A stretch of 64,000 nt of DNA from Oscillospiraceae bacterium (GCA_017624915.1 JAGAMC010000025.1:78917-142916), one strand, 5' to 3'; shown: positions 52,302 to 60,553, counted from the stretch's first letter. Notes: generated by a model from the sequence alone, not told the origin. Program-made: numbers and translations.

Positions 52302-52580
52302 ATGTACGAAGACAAGACTCTGGTATGCAAGGAATGTGGCAGCGAGTTCGTGTTCACCGCCGGTGAGCAGGAGTTCTACGCCGAGAGAGGTTTCCAGAAC
52401 GAGCCTCAGCGCTGCAAGGCTTGCCGTGACGCTCGCAAGAACGCCGCCCGCGGCCCCCGCGAGTATTTCACCGCTGTCTGCGCCGCTTGCGGTGGCGAGG
52501 CTAAGGTTCCCTTCGAGCCCAAGTCCGATCGTCCCGTTTACTGCAGCGACTGCTTCGCCAAGATGCGCGAGCAGGGCTAA
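52302..52580 (+). CDS. Double zinc-ribbon small protein
   Basis: A 92-residue protein with two four-Cys sites. Site one: Cys9, Cys12 in VCKECG with Cys38, Cys41 in RCKACR. Site two: Cys60, Cys63 in VCAACG with Cys81, Cys84 in YCSDCF. The first half matches zinc-ribbon proteins of the zf-trcl kind, the second resembles CxxCx-type zinc ribbons seen with them. Binding partner is unknown. AGAGAGGG precedes the ATG, 77 bases after sigH. Confidence 0.82.
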   Translation: MYEDKTLVCKECGSEFVFTAGEQEFYAERGFQNEPQRCKACRDARKNAARGPREYFTAVCAACGGEAKVPFEPKSDRPVYCSDCFAKMREQG

Positions 52581-52602
52581 TCGCCGGTAAGCAAACAAGC
52601 AG

Positions 52603-52640
52603 TGAACCCCACCCGGTGTTCTGGGTGGGGTTTCTTGTTT
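52603..52640 (+). terminator. Terminator after the zinc-ribbon gene
   Basis: AACCCCACCC (52605-52614) pairs with GGGTGGGGTT (52623-52632) around an 8-base loop, followed by a T-rich tail. Confidence 0.87.
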
Positions 52641-52688
52641 GTGTGGCGGGCAGACGGTCAAATTACCTGTTAAATTTGGGATTTGCCA

Positions 52689-52717
52689 TTGAAAAAGGAC
52701 GAAGGATAGGTTATACT
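52689..52717 (+). promoter_or_regulatory. Promoter of the DUF1858 gene
   Basis: TTGAAA (52689-52694), 17-base spacer, TATACT (52712-52717). Confidence 0.8.
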
Positions 52718-52747
52718 ATTTTCATCACTGATTTGGAGGAAACACAA

Positions 52748-52951
52748 ATGACAATCACCAAAGATACGATCATCGGCGATATTCTTACCATCGCCCCTCA
52801 GACCGCTCCCATCTTCCTGTCCATCGGCATGCACTGCCTGGGCTGCCCCGCTTCCCGCGGTGAGACTGTGGAGCAGGCCTGCGCCGTTCACGGCGTGGAT
52901 GTGGACGCCCTGCTGGCGAAGGTCAACGAAGCCATCGCTGCCGGCAACTAA
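52748..52951 (+). CDS. DUF1858 small redox-disulfide protein
   Basis: A 67-residue helical protein with Cys30 and Cys33 in GMHCLGCPASRGET, the hallmark of DUF1858 proteins (also called hybrid-cluster-associated disulfide domain, related to the ScdA/RIC N-terminus). It is thought to take part in redox or iron-sulfur repair, but the stand-alone role is unknown. GGAGG is 8 bases before the ATG. It has its own promoter and terminator, so it is a monocistronic unit. Confidence 0.88.
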   Translation: MTITKDTIIGDILTIAPQTAPIFLSIGMHCLGCPASRGETVEQACAVHGVDVDALLAKVNEAIAAGN

Positions 52952-52956
52952 GACCG

Positions 52957-52991
52957 AAAATACAGGCGGCTGTGGTCGCCTGTATTTTTTT
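52957..52991 (+). terminator. Terminator of the DUF1858 gene
   Basis: AATACAGGCG (52959-52968) pairs with CGCCTGTATT (52977-52986), followed by T run. Confidence 0.9.
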
Positions 52992-53013
52992 GCTCTGATT
53001 GGGATGTGATATC

Positions 53014-53727
53014 ATGAAACAACTGGAATTGACACCTCGGCTTCAGGTTGTGGCAGAGCTGGTTGTCCCCGGTGCTTCCATCGCGGACATCGGAACTGAC
53101 CACGCATACCTGCCCGTGTGGCTGCTGCTGCAGGGGCGTGTGCGCAAGGCAATCGCCGCGGACCTGAGACAGGGGCCGCTGGACCGGGCACGGCTGACAG
53201 CCAGACAGTATGAATGCAGCAGTGATATATCCTTTCGCCTGTGTGACGGATTGGAAGGGATCAGCCCGGAGGAGGTGGATACCATTGTCATTGCCGGTAT
53301 GGGTGGCGAGACCATTGCCGCCATTCTGGATGCCGCATCCTGGACACGGGATGAACGGTATACGTTTATCCTCCAGCCCATGAGTGCCCAGCCTGAACTG
53401 AGAGGCTGGCTGTGGCGAAATGGTTTTGACATTCAAAAAGAAGAAGTAGTCCGTGAAGGGAAAAAACTTTACAATATCTTCGTTGCAAGATTTTCTGATC
53501 CGGCTCCGATGTCTCTGGGCGAGGAATGGGCAGGTCGGCAGAGTCCGGAGCTTGTACAGCCGGGCCGTGAAGAATATCTTGCCCAGCTGCTGGAAAAGAC
53601 CGAGCGGGCCATCAGCGGTATTTCCCGGGGAAAGGGCGAGGGGAGCGCAGCGCGGCTGGACGAGGCGGTCCGGGTGCGTGATGCCCTTATAAAAATGAAG
53701 GAGGAGTGGGATGCATGGCAGAAGTAA
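53014..53727 (+). CDS. trmK: tRNA (adenine(22)-N1)-methyltransferase
   Basis: SAM-dependent Rossmann methyltransferase making m1A22 in tRNA. The 237-residue protein has LTPRLQVVAELV, the SAM loop ADIGTDHAYLPVWLL, and TIVIAGMGGETIAAIL with the LQPMSAQPELRGWL segment, all typical of TrmK. Start ATG at 53014 is chosen over an in-frame TTG at 52999. Its 3' end overlaps the Nif3-like gene by 13 bases, an arrangement conserved in Firmicutes. Confidence 0.94.
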   Translation: MKQLELTPRLQVVAELVVPGASIADIGTDHAYLPVWLLLQGRVRKAIAADLRQGPLDRARLTARQYECSSDISFRLCDGLEGISPEEVDTIVIAGMGGETIAAILDAASWTRDERYTFILQPMSAQPELRGWLWRNGFDIQKEEVVREGKKLYNIFVARFSDPAPMSLGEEWAGRQSPELVQPGREEYLAQLLEKTERAISGISRGKGEGSAARLDEAVRVRDALIKMKEEWDAWQK

Positions 53728-54515
53728 AGGATATTTACAATTATCTTGATGTTCTGGCGCCTTTTTCAACACAGGAGAGCTTTGATAATGCCGGCCTGCT
53801 GGTGGGTCGGAAAAGCGCAGAAGTAAATACAGTATTGGTGGCCCTTGACATTACACAGGAAGTGATCCGGGAGGCTGTTGAGATAGGAGCACAGCTTATC
53901 GTGGCCCATCATCCGATCATTTTTGACCCTGTCCGCTCTGTGACCGGCGAAACGATCACCGGAGAGCTGGTGCTTCAGCTTGCCGAGGCGGGGATCGCCG
54001 CCATCTGTGCCCACACCAACCTGGATGCGGCACAGGGGGGAGTCAACGATCTTCTGGCCCGTACCCTTGGCCTTGAGCAGATTGGCCAGCTGTGCCAATC
54101 CGGGGTGGATGAGCAGGGAAGAGCCTACGGAATCGGCCGCACAGGTACGAGAAAAGGCTGTGATAACGTAAGTGCGGAAGAATTTGCCGCAGCGGTAAAA
54201 ACTGCTCTTGGCGCGGCCTGCGTGCGCTATGTGGACGGGGGAAAACCCGTTGCACGCGTAGCGGTGGGCGGCGGAGCCTGTGGAAGTATGCTTCATGACG
54301 CGGTGCGGGCCGGATGCGACACCTTTGTCACCGCTGATGTGAAGTACAATGTGTTTCTTGAGGCCAAAGAGCTGGGGATCAATCTGCTGGATGCGGGCCA
54401 CTTTCCCACAGAGGATGTGGTTTGTCAGCCCCTGGCCGATCTGCTCAGTGCACGGTTTCCCGAACTGACAGTCCGCAAGTCAACGGTCCACAGGGAAGTT
54501 TTTTCGTGTGTATAA
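53715..54515 (+). CDS. Nif3-like dinuclear metal center protein
   Basis: A 266-residue protein of the DUF34/NIF3 family: ESFDNAGLLVGR, the metal motif LIVAHHPIIFDPV, CAHTNLDAAQGG, and near the C-terminus DAGHFPTEDV and STVHREVF. Some members are called GTP cyclohydrolase 1 type 2, but this activity is not established for most. The long central insert of some homologs is absent. GGAGGAG is about 8 bases before the ATG. Coupled with trmK. Confidence 0.92.
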   Translation: MAEVKDIYNYLDVLAPFSTQESFDNAGLLVGRKSAEVNTVLVALDITQEVIREAVEIGAQLIVAHHPIIFDPVRSVTGETITGELVLQLAEAGIAAICAHTNLDAAQGGVNDLLARTLGLEQIGQLCQSGVDEQGRAYGIGRTGTRKGCDNVSAEEFAAAVKTALGAACVRYVDGGKPVARVAVGGGACGSMLHDAVRAGCDTFVTADVKYNVFLEAKELGINLLDAGHFPTEDVVCQPLADLLSARFPELTVRKSTVHREVFSCV

Positions 54516-54527
54516 GCTGTTATAGGT

Positions 54528-54556
54528 TGCAAAAATTCTCATGACATGATATAATA
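54528..54556 (+). promoter_or_regulatory. yebC promoter
   Basis: TTGCAA (54528-54533), 17-base spacer, TATAAT (54551-54556). Confidence 0.88.
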
Positions 54557-54595
54557 CTCCCGCTTTTCAGCATGATATAGAAGGGAACGATACTA

Positions 54596-55324
54596 ATGTC
54601 CGGACATTCCAAGTGGCATAATATTCAGAAAACAAAGGGCGCGGCCGATGCCAAGCGCTCCCAGATCTTTACCAAAATCGCCCGCGAGATGATCGTGGCG
54701 GTCAAGACCGGCGGAAGCGGCGATCCAGCCAACAACTCCCGTCTGGCTACTGTTATTGCCAAGGCCAAGGCGGCCAACATGCCCAACGATAACATCAAGC
54801 GCACCATCGACAAAGCTCTGGGCGCCGGAAACACCGACAGCTTTGAAAACGTGGTGTACGAGGGCTACGGCCCCAACGGCGTGGCTGTCATTGTAGAAGC
54901 GCTGACCGACAACCGCAACCGCACGGCACCTGAAGTGCGTCACCTGCTGGACAAGTACGGCAAGGGTCTGGGCGCCACCGGCTGTGTCTCCTGGTCCTTT
55001 GACCGCAAGGGCGTTATCGTCATCGAGGCCGAGGATCTGGACGAGGATACCGTCATGATGGACGCCCTTGAGGCCGGCGCAGACGATATGCAGGCAGACG
55101 AGGACGTGTTTGAGGTCTATACCGATCCCGATGCCTTCAACGACGTCGTTTCCGCGCTGGAGGGCAAGGGCTATACCTTCCTGGAGGCGGGCGTGCAGAT
55201 GGTTCCCCAGAACTATGTCACCCTGACTGATGAGACCGATATCAAGAACATGGAAAAGCTCATCGACTTCCTGGAGGAAAATGACGACGTGCAGAACGTC
55301 TACCACAACTGGGAACAGAATTAA
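54596..55324 (+). CDS. yebC: YebC/PmpR family protein (TACO1-like)
   Basis: A 242-residue three-domain protein: N-terminal SGHSKWHNIQKTKGAADAKR, FTKIAREMIVAVKTGG and NMPNDNIKRTIDKALG are near-invariant in the family. First described as transcription regulators; more recent work on TACO1 and bacterial YebC points to help in translating proline-rich stretches. Cytoplasmic. Monocistronic with a consensus promoter and a clear terminator. Confidence 0.96.
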   Translation: MSGHSKWHNIQKTKGAADAKRSQIFTKIAREMIVAVKTGGSGDPANNSRLATVIAKAKAANMPNDNIKRTIDKALGAGNTDSFENVVYEGYGPNGVAVIVEALTDNRNRTAPEVRHLLDKYGKGLGATGCVSWSFDRKGVIVIEAEDLDEDTVMMDALEAGADDMQADEDVFEVYTDPDAFNDVVSALEGKGYTFLEAGVQMVPQNYVTLTDETDIKNMEKLIDFLEENDDVQNVYHNWEQN

Positions 55325-55329
55325 ACCGA

Positions 55330-55377
55330 AAATATGCCTCGTTCCTGTTTTTAACAAGAAGGAGGCATATTTCTTTC
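55330..55377 (+). terminator. Terminator of yebC
   Basis: AAATATGCCTC (55330-55340) pairs with GAGGCATATTT (55362-55372), with a 21-base loop and CTTTC tail. It is imperfect as a T run. Confidence 0.7.
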
Positions 55378-55433
55378 AAAACCGGACTCGAAGTCAAGTT
55401 TTTTAATTCTAATGAAAGAAGCAGGTGACAGAT

Positions 55434-56744
55434 ATGACCTTTTCTGAGGACATCAGGTATGTGGGAGTGAATGACCACGAAATCGATCTGTTCGAGGGGC
55501 AGTACCATGTGCCCAATGGCATGTCTTATAATTCTTATGTAATCGTTGACAGTCAGATCGCAGTTGTCGATGCGGTGGACGCCCGGTTTGCCGATACGTG
55601 GCTTGATAATATCCGGGGTGTACTGGGGGACAGGACACCGGATTACCTGATCGTCCAACATATGGAACCGGACCACTCCGGAAGTGTTCTGCATTTTATG
55701 AATGCGTACCCCGAAACAAAGATCGTAGCCTCTGCCAAGGCCTTTGTTATGATCCGGAATTTCTTCGGTATGGATTTTGCGCAGCAGCAGGTGGCGGTGG
55801 ATGAAGGGGCCACGCTGTCTCTGGGCAGACACGAGCTGACGTTCATCACCGCACCCATGGTCCACTGGCCTGAGGTCATCATGACCTACGACAGCGCGGA
55901 AAAGGTCCTGTTTTCTGCAGATGCTTTCGGCAAGTTCGGGGCACTTGATGTGGAGGAGGATTGGGCCTGCGAGGCGCGCCGCTACTATATTGGCATCGTG
56001 GGCAAATACGGTGCTCCGGTGCAGACCGTGCTGAAGAAGGCCGCCGGTCTGGATATTCGGGTGATCTGTCCTTTGCATGGCCCTGTGCTGACCGAGGGTC
56101 TTGGCTATTATATCGGCCTTTACAACATCTGGTCCAGCTATCAGCCGGAGGAGGAGGGGGTCATGATCGCCTATACCTCTATCTACGGAAACACGAAGAA
56201 GGCTGTGGAACTGCTGGCGGACAAGCTCAAGCAGTATGGCTGCCGGAAGGTTGTCGTTAACGACTTGGCGCGCTGTGACATGGCGGAGGCGGTTGAAGAT
56301 GCCTTCCGCTACAGCAAGCTGGTTCTGGCCACCACCACCTATAATGGCGGTATTTTCCCCTTTATGCATGAGTTTATCAACCATCTGACCGAGCGCAATT
56401 TCTGCAACAGAACCGTGGCCTTCATGGAGAACGGAAGCTGGGCCCCTGTTGCCGTCCGGGTGATGAAGGGGATGCTGGAAAAGAGCAAAAACCTGACCTG
56501 TGCAAATACGGATGTGAAGATCCTTTCCGCTCTGAATGCTGACAGCACGGCACAGCTGGAGGCACTGGCGAAAGAACTGTGTCAGCAGGCGGTGGAACAT
56601 GCCGAACCCGAAGTTCAGACCGAGGACGGCAGAAAGTTTGTATGCAAGATCTGCGGCTATGTTTATGAAGGAGACGAGCTTCCTGAGGACTTTGTCTGCC
56701 CTCTGTGCAAGCGGGGAACAGACGTTTTTGAGGAAGTGAACTGA
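55434..56744 (+). CDS. Flavodiiron protein with C-terminal short rubredoxin domain
   Basis: Reduces O2 or NO in the cytoplasm to protect an anaerobe. The 436-residue protein has a metallo-beta-lactamase-like domain with all diiron ligands: His76, Glu78, Asp80, His81 in QHMEPDHSG, His144 in PMVHWPE, Asp163 in SADAFGKFG, His215 in CPLHGP. Then a flavodoxin domain (from about 243, TSIYGNTKKAVE) and a rubredoxin-like end with Cys404, 407, 422, 425. The cysteine pairs are only 14 residues apart, the compact rubrerythrin-type form. The ATG fits AGGTGA; a GTG at 55425 is possible. Confidence 0.94.
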   Translation: MTFSEDIRYVGVNDHEIDLFEGQYHVPNGMSYNSYVIVDSQIAVVDAVDARFADTWLDNIRGVLGDRTPDYLIVQHMEPDHSGSVLHFMNAYPETKIVASAKAFVMIRNFFGMDFAQQQVAVDEGATLSLGRHELTFITAPMVHWPEVIMTYDSAEKVLFSADAFGKFGALDVEEDWACEARRYYIGIVGKYGAPVQTVLKKAAGLDIRVICPLHGPVLTEGLGYYIGLYNIWSSYQPEEEGVMIAYTSIYGNTKKAVELLADKLKQYGCRKVVVNDLARCDMAEAVEDAFRYSKLVLATTTYNGGIFPFMHEFINHLTERNFCNRTVAFMENGSWAPVAVRVMKGMLEKSKNLTCANTDVKILSALNADSTAQLEALAKELCQQAVEHAEPEVQTEDGRKFVCKICGYVYEGDELPEDFVCPLCKRGTDVFEEVN

Positions 56745-56750
56745 ACATAA

Positions 56751-56785
56751 AAAAAGACCGCGGCAGTTTTCTGCCGCGGTCTTTT
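56751..56785. terminator. Bidirectional terminator between flavodiiron gene and rnpB
   Basis: A 15-bp stem (56752-56766, 56771-56785; core GACCGCGGCAG) with a 4-base loop. It serves both the plus-strand gene and the 3' end of RNase P RNA on the minus strand. Confidence 0.92.
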
Positions 56786-56789
56786 GGTT

Positions 56790-57254
56790 GCAAGTAAGCC
56801 TGTAAGCCGGGTTCTGTCATTTAAGACAGCCATCTATCTCGACGCACCGTTGCCGATACGCTCAAGCCGCCTCCCTGGGACGGTCGGGCCGACCATATGT
56901 CCCACCACGGCGTTGCTCCGGATAGAGTTTACAGCAATGGACGCTTTCACACGCCATTGGGTGAGCTCTTACCTCGCCTTTCCACCCTTACCTCGTCGTC
57001 GCAAGCTTCGTATCCCTTATTTTGCTGCAAGCGGCAAAATGCGGTCACTGCGCTGCTCCTCCTCTCCCCACACGACCCGCTTTCGCTGGGCTCGTGCGGG
57101 GGCCCCAATATGGGGAGAGGCGGTATATCTCTGTTGCACTTTTCCTGGGGTCGCCCCCGGCGGGTGTTACCCGTTATCCTTGCCCTGTGGAGCCCGGACT
57201 TTCCTCACAGGCGGGCCTTTCGCCCCGTCCGCGCGGCTGTCCAGCTTGCTTGCC
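56790..57254 (-). ncRNA. rnpB: RNase P RNA, class A
   Basis: Ribozyme component of RNase P that matures tRNA 5' ends. Minus-strand signatures: GAGGAAAGTCCGGGCTCC (P4 5' part) near the start and ACAGAACCCGGCTTACAG at the 3' end. P1 forms from GCAAGCAAGC (57244-57253) and GCTTACTTGC (56790-56799). The gene is about 465 nt, longer than the usual 350-420, because of a long P12-like arm capped by a GAAA loop and an extra ATTTTGC/GCAAAAT hairpin. Ends are approximate within a few bases. Confidence 0.94.
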
Positions 57255-57259
57255 TGAAC

Positions 57260-57288
57260 ATCATACAGGAAAAGCGGGTGGGTGTCAA
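57260..57288 (-). promoter_or_regulatory. rnpB promoter
   Basis: Minus strand: TTGACA (57283-57288), 17-base spacer, TATGAT (57260-57265). The expected start falls at about 57253, matching the P1 5' end. Confidence 0.9.
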
Positions 57289-57327
57289 ATGGATTTTGAT
57301 TCCTGTCTGGGCTGCACCTTGCAAAAT

Positions 57328-57912
57328 TCAGAATTTCTGCTTCATTAGCCCGTGACGATTGCAGTACAGATACAGATAACCTCTGCCCCTGAATTGAAAG
57401 CGGCACTCAGCATTGCCTTCCGGATAGAGTTTTACCAGCTGGAGCTTGTCGGAGGTCACGTAAGCGAGAAAGGAAATGTAGTGTGTTTTTGTCATTTCAT
57501 GCTTCACAACAACAAAATGCTCGTCTTCCACTTGCTCCACAGTGATTTCGTGGGCAAAGTCAACATCATCTGCTTCCAATGGAGGCAAAGCAACGCCGCA
57601 GCAGCTTACAACGGCTTCGCCTAAGGCATGGATGATGTTTCCGCATATTGGGCAGCAATAAAACTTGGAACGCAGCATGTTTCCCGAAGCATTTTTGTTG
57701 ATAACGGTATTTCCTGACATTAACTCCATTACGGACACATCCAGCGCAGAAGCGATGGCATCCAATAGGGAAATATCAGGCAGACCCTTGGCGGTCTCCC
57801 ACTTGGATATGGTTTTGGGGCTTACATCAATGACACTTGCCAGTGCCGCCTGTGTCATGTTCTTGCGTTCCCGCAGTCTGCGGATAGTAGCACCGGTTAC
57901 ATAGTTGTCCAA
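57328..57912 (-). CDS. XRE helix-turn-helix fused to desulfoferrodoxin-like domain
   Basis: A 194-residue two-part protein. Residues 7-62 are an XRE/Cro-type HTH (IRRLRERKNMTQAALASVID, SPKTISKWE). Residues 84-110 form a desulforedoxin-like iron site (Cys87, Cys90 in CPICGN; Cys104, Cys105 in SCCG). Residues 115-194 match superoxide reductase, with all ligands in place: His121, His138 (KHEM), His144 (THYISF), Cys184 and His187 (YCNRHG). A DNA-binding sensor of superoxide or a bifunctional enzyme is possible. The start is TTG, 9 bases after AGGAGG. Upstream of rnpB, near the flavodiiron gene. Confidence 0.9.
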   Translation of the reverse strand: MDNYVTGATIRRLRERKNMTQAALASVIDVSPKTISKWETAKGLPDISLLDAIASALDVSVMELMSGNTVINKNASGNMLRSKFYCCPICGNIIHALGEAVVSCCGVALPPLEADDVDFAHEITVEQVEDEHFVVVKHEMTKTHYISFLAYVTSDKLQLVKLYPEGNAECRFQFRGRGYLYLYCNRHGLMKQKF

Positions 57913-57948
57913 GGCGCATGTCCTCCTTGTTTGCTTGTGTTTGTACTT

Positions 57949-57977
57949 ATTATAAACGGGGAGATGTCAGGGCGCAA
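57949..57977 (-). promoter_or_regulatory. Promoter of the XRE-desulfoferrodoxin gene
   Basis: Minus strand: TTGCGC (57972-57977), 17-base spacer, TATAAT (57949-57954). Confidence 0.82.
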
Positions 57978-58027
57978 CCTGCGCTGCGTAGACACCTTTG
58001 CTTTATAAGGGTCTGACGGGATTTCAA

Positions 58028-58056
58028 TTGAATTCTACACCAACTTATGGTAAAAT
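58028..58056 (+). promoter_or_regulatory. Promoter of murD and the M42 genes
   Basis: TTGAAT (58028-58033), 17-base spacer, TAAAAT (58051-58056), 58 bases before the start. Confidence 0.78.
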
Positions 58057-58113
58057 AATAGATTGAAAGAAAACATCCATTCGGTTCTTATGTGAAGAAA
58101 GGATGACATTGAT

Positions 58114-59499
58114 ATGTCTGCTCTTACCGAATATTTTGACAGTCTGCGCGGTCGTTCCATTGCCGTGATCGGCATGGGCGTGAGCAATATGCCCCTGATC
58201 CGGATGCTGCTGCGTGCTGACCTGAAGGTCACGGTATGTGACCGCCAGAGCCGTGAAAAGGCACAGGAGCAGGTCTCTGAGCTGGAAAGTCTTGGTGCCA
58301 AGCTGCGTCTGGGAGAAGACTATCTGGAAAAGCTGTATAAGTTCGATGTGATATTCCGCACCCCGGGGATCAGCCCCAATACGCCCCAGATCCGGGAGGC
58401 GGTGGAGCGGGGAGCGGCGCTTACCTCTGAAATGGAACTGTTTTTCAGTGTCTGCCCCTGCAGGATCGTGGCAGTTACGGGAAGCGACGGAAAAACAACG
58501 ACCACCACCATCATCGCCGAACTGCTGAAGGCAGCGGGATACAATGTCTATGTGGGCGGAAACATCGGAAAGCCCCTGCTGCCCCATGTGCCCGGCATGA
58601 CGCAGGATGACGTGGCGGTGCTGGAGCTGTCCTCTTTCCAGCTGATGACAATGCAGCAAAGCCCCCATATTGCTGTTTTTACCAACCTTTCGCCCAACCA
58701 TCTTGATTACCACCACACCATGGAGGAGTATACCAAGGCCAAGATGAATATCTACTATCACCAGAGTGCCGGTGACAGGGCGATTTTCAACTTTGACAAC
58801 GATGTTACCCGTTCCATGGCTAAAAACGCCCCGGCAGAAGTGATGCTGTTCAGCCGCAGACAGGGGCTGGAGGAAGGAGTTTACCTGCGGGATGGTGCCA
58901 TTTGGCTGACCAACAAAATGGGCAGCAGGGAAGTGCTGCCCCTGTCTATGATTCAGTTGCCCGGTGAGCATAATATAGAAAACTACATGGCGGCTATCGC
59001 CGCTGTGGACGGTCTGGTTCCGGACAAATGTGTACGGGCGGTCGCCCGGAATTTCAAGGGCGTGGAACACCGCATCGAACTGGTCCGCGTACTGGACGGT
59101 GTGCGCTACTACAACGATTCCATCGGCACAAGTCCGTCCCGCACAAGGTCCGGCCTGATGGCCTTTGAACAAAAGGTTATACTCATTGCCGGAGGCTATG
59201 ACAAACAGATCCCGTTTGACGAGCTTGGCGCTGATATTATAGAGCGTGTAAAGCTTCTTATCCTTACAGGAGATACAGCGGAAAAGATCAAGCTGGCGGT
59301 GGAAACAGTGTCCGGATATCAGCCAGGCGCACCCCGCATCATACTGGCCGGAGGGTTTGAAGATGCGGTAAAGACTGCCCGGGAGCTTGCCCGGGAGGGC
59401 GATGTGGTGCTGCTTTCTCCCGCCTGTGCAGCCTTCGACAGATTCAAGAACTTTGTAGAGCGGGGCAATACATTCAAACGGATCATAAACGAGTTTTAA
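58114..59499 (+). CDS. murD: UDP-N-acetylmuramoyl-L-alanine:D-glutamate ligase
   Basis: Adds D-glutamate to UDP-MurNAc-L-Ala in peptidoglycan precursor synthesis. The 461-residue Mur ligase has an N-terminal Rossmann domain (SIAVIGMGVSNMP), the ATP loop VAVTGSDGKTTTT, LELSSFQLMTM and the central TNLSPNHLDYHHTMEEY with metal His, then the C-terminal domain with NDSIGTSPS and LLSPACAAFDRF. It is outside a dcw cluster, directly before three M42 peptidase genes. Confidence 0.96.
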   Translation: MSALTEYFDSLRGRSIAVIGMGVSNMPLIRMLLRADLKVTVCDRQSREKAQEQVSELESLGAKLRLGEDYLEKLYKFDVIFRTPGISPNTPQIREAVERGAALTSEMELFFSVCPCRIVAVTGSDGKTTTTTIIAELLKAAGYNVYVGGNIGKPLLPHVPGMTQDDVAVLELSSFQLMTMQQSPHIAVFTNLSPNHLDYHHTMEEYTKAKMNIYYHQSAGDRAIFNFDNDVTRSMAKNAPAEVMLFSRRQGLEEGVYLRDGAIWLTNKMGSREVLPLSMIQLPGEHNIENYMAAIAAVDGLVPDKCVRAVARNFKGVEHRIELVRVLDGVRYYNDSIGTSPSRTRSGLMAFEQKVILIAGGYDKQIPFDELGADIIERVKLLILTGDTAEKIKLAVETVSGYQPGAPRIILAGGFEDAVKTARELAREGDVVLLSPACAAFDRFKNFVERGNTFKRIINEF

Positions 59500-59512
59500 G
59501 AGGGTGTCTTAC

Positions 59513-60553
59513 TTGCATGTACAGGAGATTTTGACGCAGCTGTGTGCTTTGCCCGGTCCCTCGGGATTTGAAGGACCTGTGGCTCAGTGTGCCGTGGAGC
59601 TGCTGGTACCGTTGATGGATGAAGTTTATGTTCACCGCATGGGCAGCGTGGTGGGCGTGCGCCGCTGCGGAAAGCCCAATGCCCGCCGGCTGCTGCTGGA
59701 TGCTCACCTTGACGAAGTTGGGCTGATCGTGACCGGAGAGGAGGAGGGGTATCTGCGCTTTCGCACTCTGGGCGGCGTGGACCCCCGTATGCTCTGTGAC
59801 CGGGAAGTGACCCTGCTGACCCAGCCGCCCATGTTCGGCGTCGTTGCGTGTCTTCCGCCTCATGTGCAGTCAGCGAAGGATATGGATAAGTCCACCCCAA
59901 TCTCTGAACTGTATCTTGATGTGGGCCTTTCCGCTGGGCAGGCAAAAAAGGAGATCCCCATTGGTACACCTGTTGTTTTCCGCAGCGGCGGTACGCCCCT
60001 TGGTGTGGATCAGTTCTGCGCAAAAGCTCTGGACGACCGGGCCTGCATGGTGTCTATCCTGCGTGCAGTGGAACTGCTGAAGGATGAGAAACTGGGGCTT
60101 GACCTGTATATCCTGTTCAGTTCCCGGGAGGAGACAAGCAGTGCGGGCGCTATCACCGCCATGTATGACATCGCGCCGGATATGTGCATTGCTGTGGATG
60201 TGACCCACGGGTATACCCCGGACGCGCCCAAGGATAAGGTGCTGAAAATGGGTGGTGGACCGGCTATCGGCGTGGGGCCGAATATGACCCGATGGATGAG
60301 CCGGCGGCTTACGGAGCTTGCCCGCTGTAAAGACATCCCCTGCCAGCTTGAGGTCATGGCCGGCCACAGTGGTACCAACGCGTGGCCCATGCAGATCAGC
60401 CGTGAGGGCGTTGCCACCGCGGTGGTTTCGCTGCCCCTGAAATATATGCATACGCCGGTGGAAGTCATCGATCTGAAGGATCTGGAGTGGCTCTCGCAGC
60501 TGCTTGCAGCCTTTGCTGCCGACCCGGGAGAGGAGGAGCGCTATGCTTTCTGA
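59513..60553 (+). CDS. M42 family metallopeptidase, copy 1
   Basis: Predicted TET-like dodecameric aminopeptidase, 346 residues. Motifs: LLDAHLDEVG (metal His65), ALDDRACM (bridging Asp), SSREETSSAG (catalytic Glu pair), CIAVDVTHG and KYMHTPVEVIDL with the last metal His. TTG at 59513 is 8 bases after AGAGGG and gives a family-like start; GTG at 59504 is an alternative. Overlaps copy 2 by 11 bases. The first in a run of three M42 genes. Confidence 0.9.
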   Translation: MHVQEILTQLCALPGPSGFEGPVAQCAVELLVPLMDEVYVHRMGSVVGVRRCGKPNARRLLLDAHLDEVGLIVTGEEEGYLRFRTLGGVDPRMLCDREVTLLTQPPMFGVVACLPPHVQSAKDMDKSTPISELYLDVGLSAGQAKKEIPIGTPVVFRSGGTPLGVDQFCAKALDDRACMVSILRAVELLKDEKLGLDLYILFSSREETSSAGAITAMYDIAPDMCIAVDVTHGYTPDAPKDKVLKMGGGPAIGVGPNMTRWMSRRLTELARCKDIPCQLEVMAGHSGTNAWPMQISREGVATAVVSLPLKYMHTPVEVIDLKDLEWLSQLLAAFAADPGEEERYAF

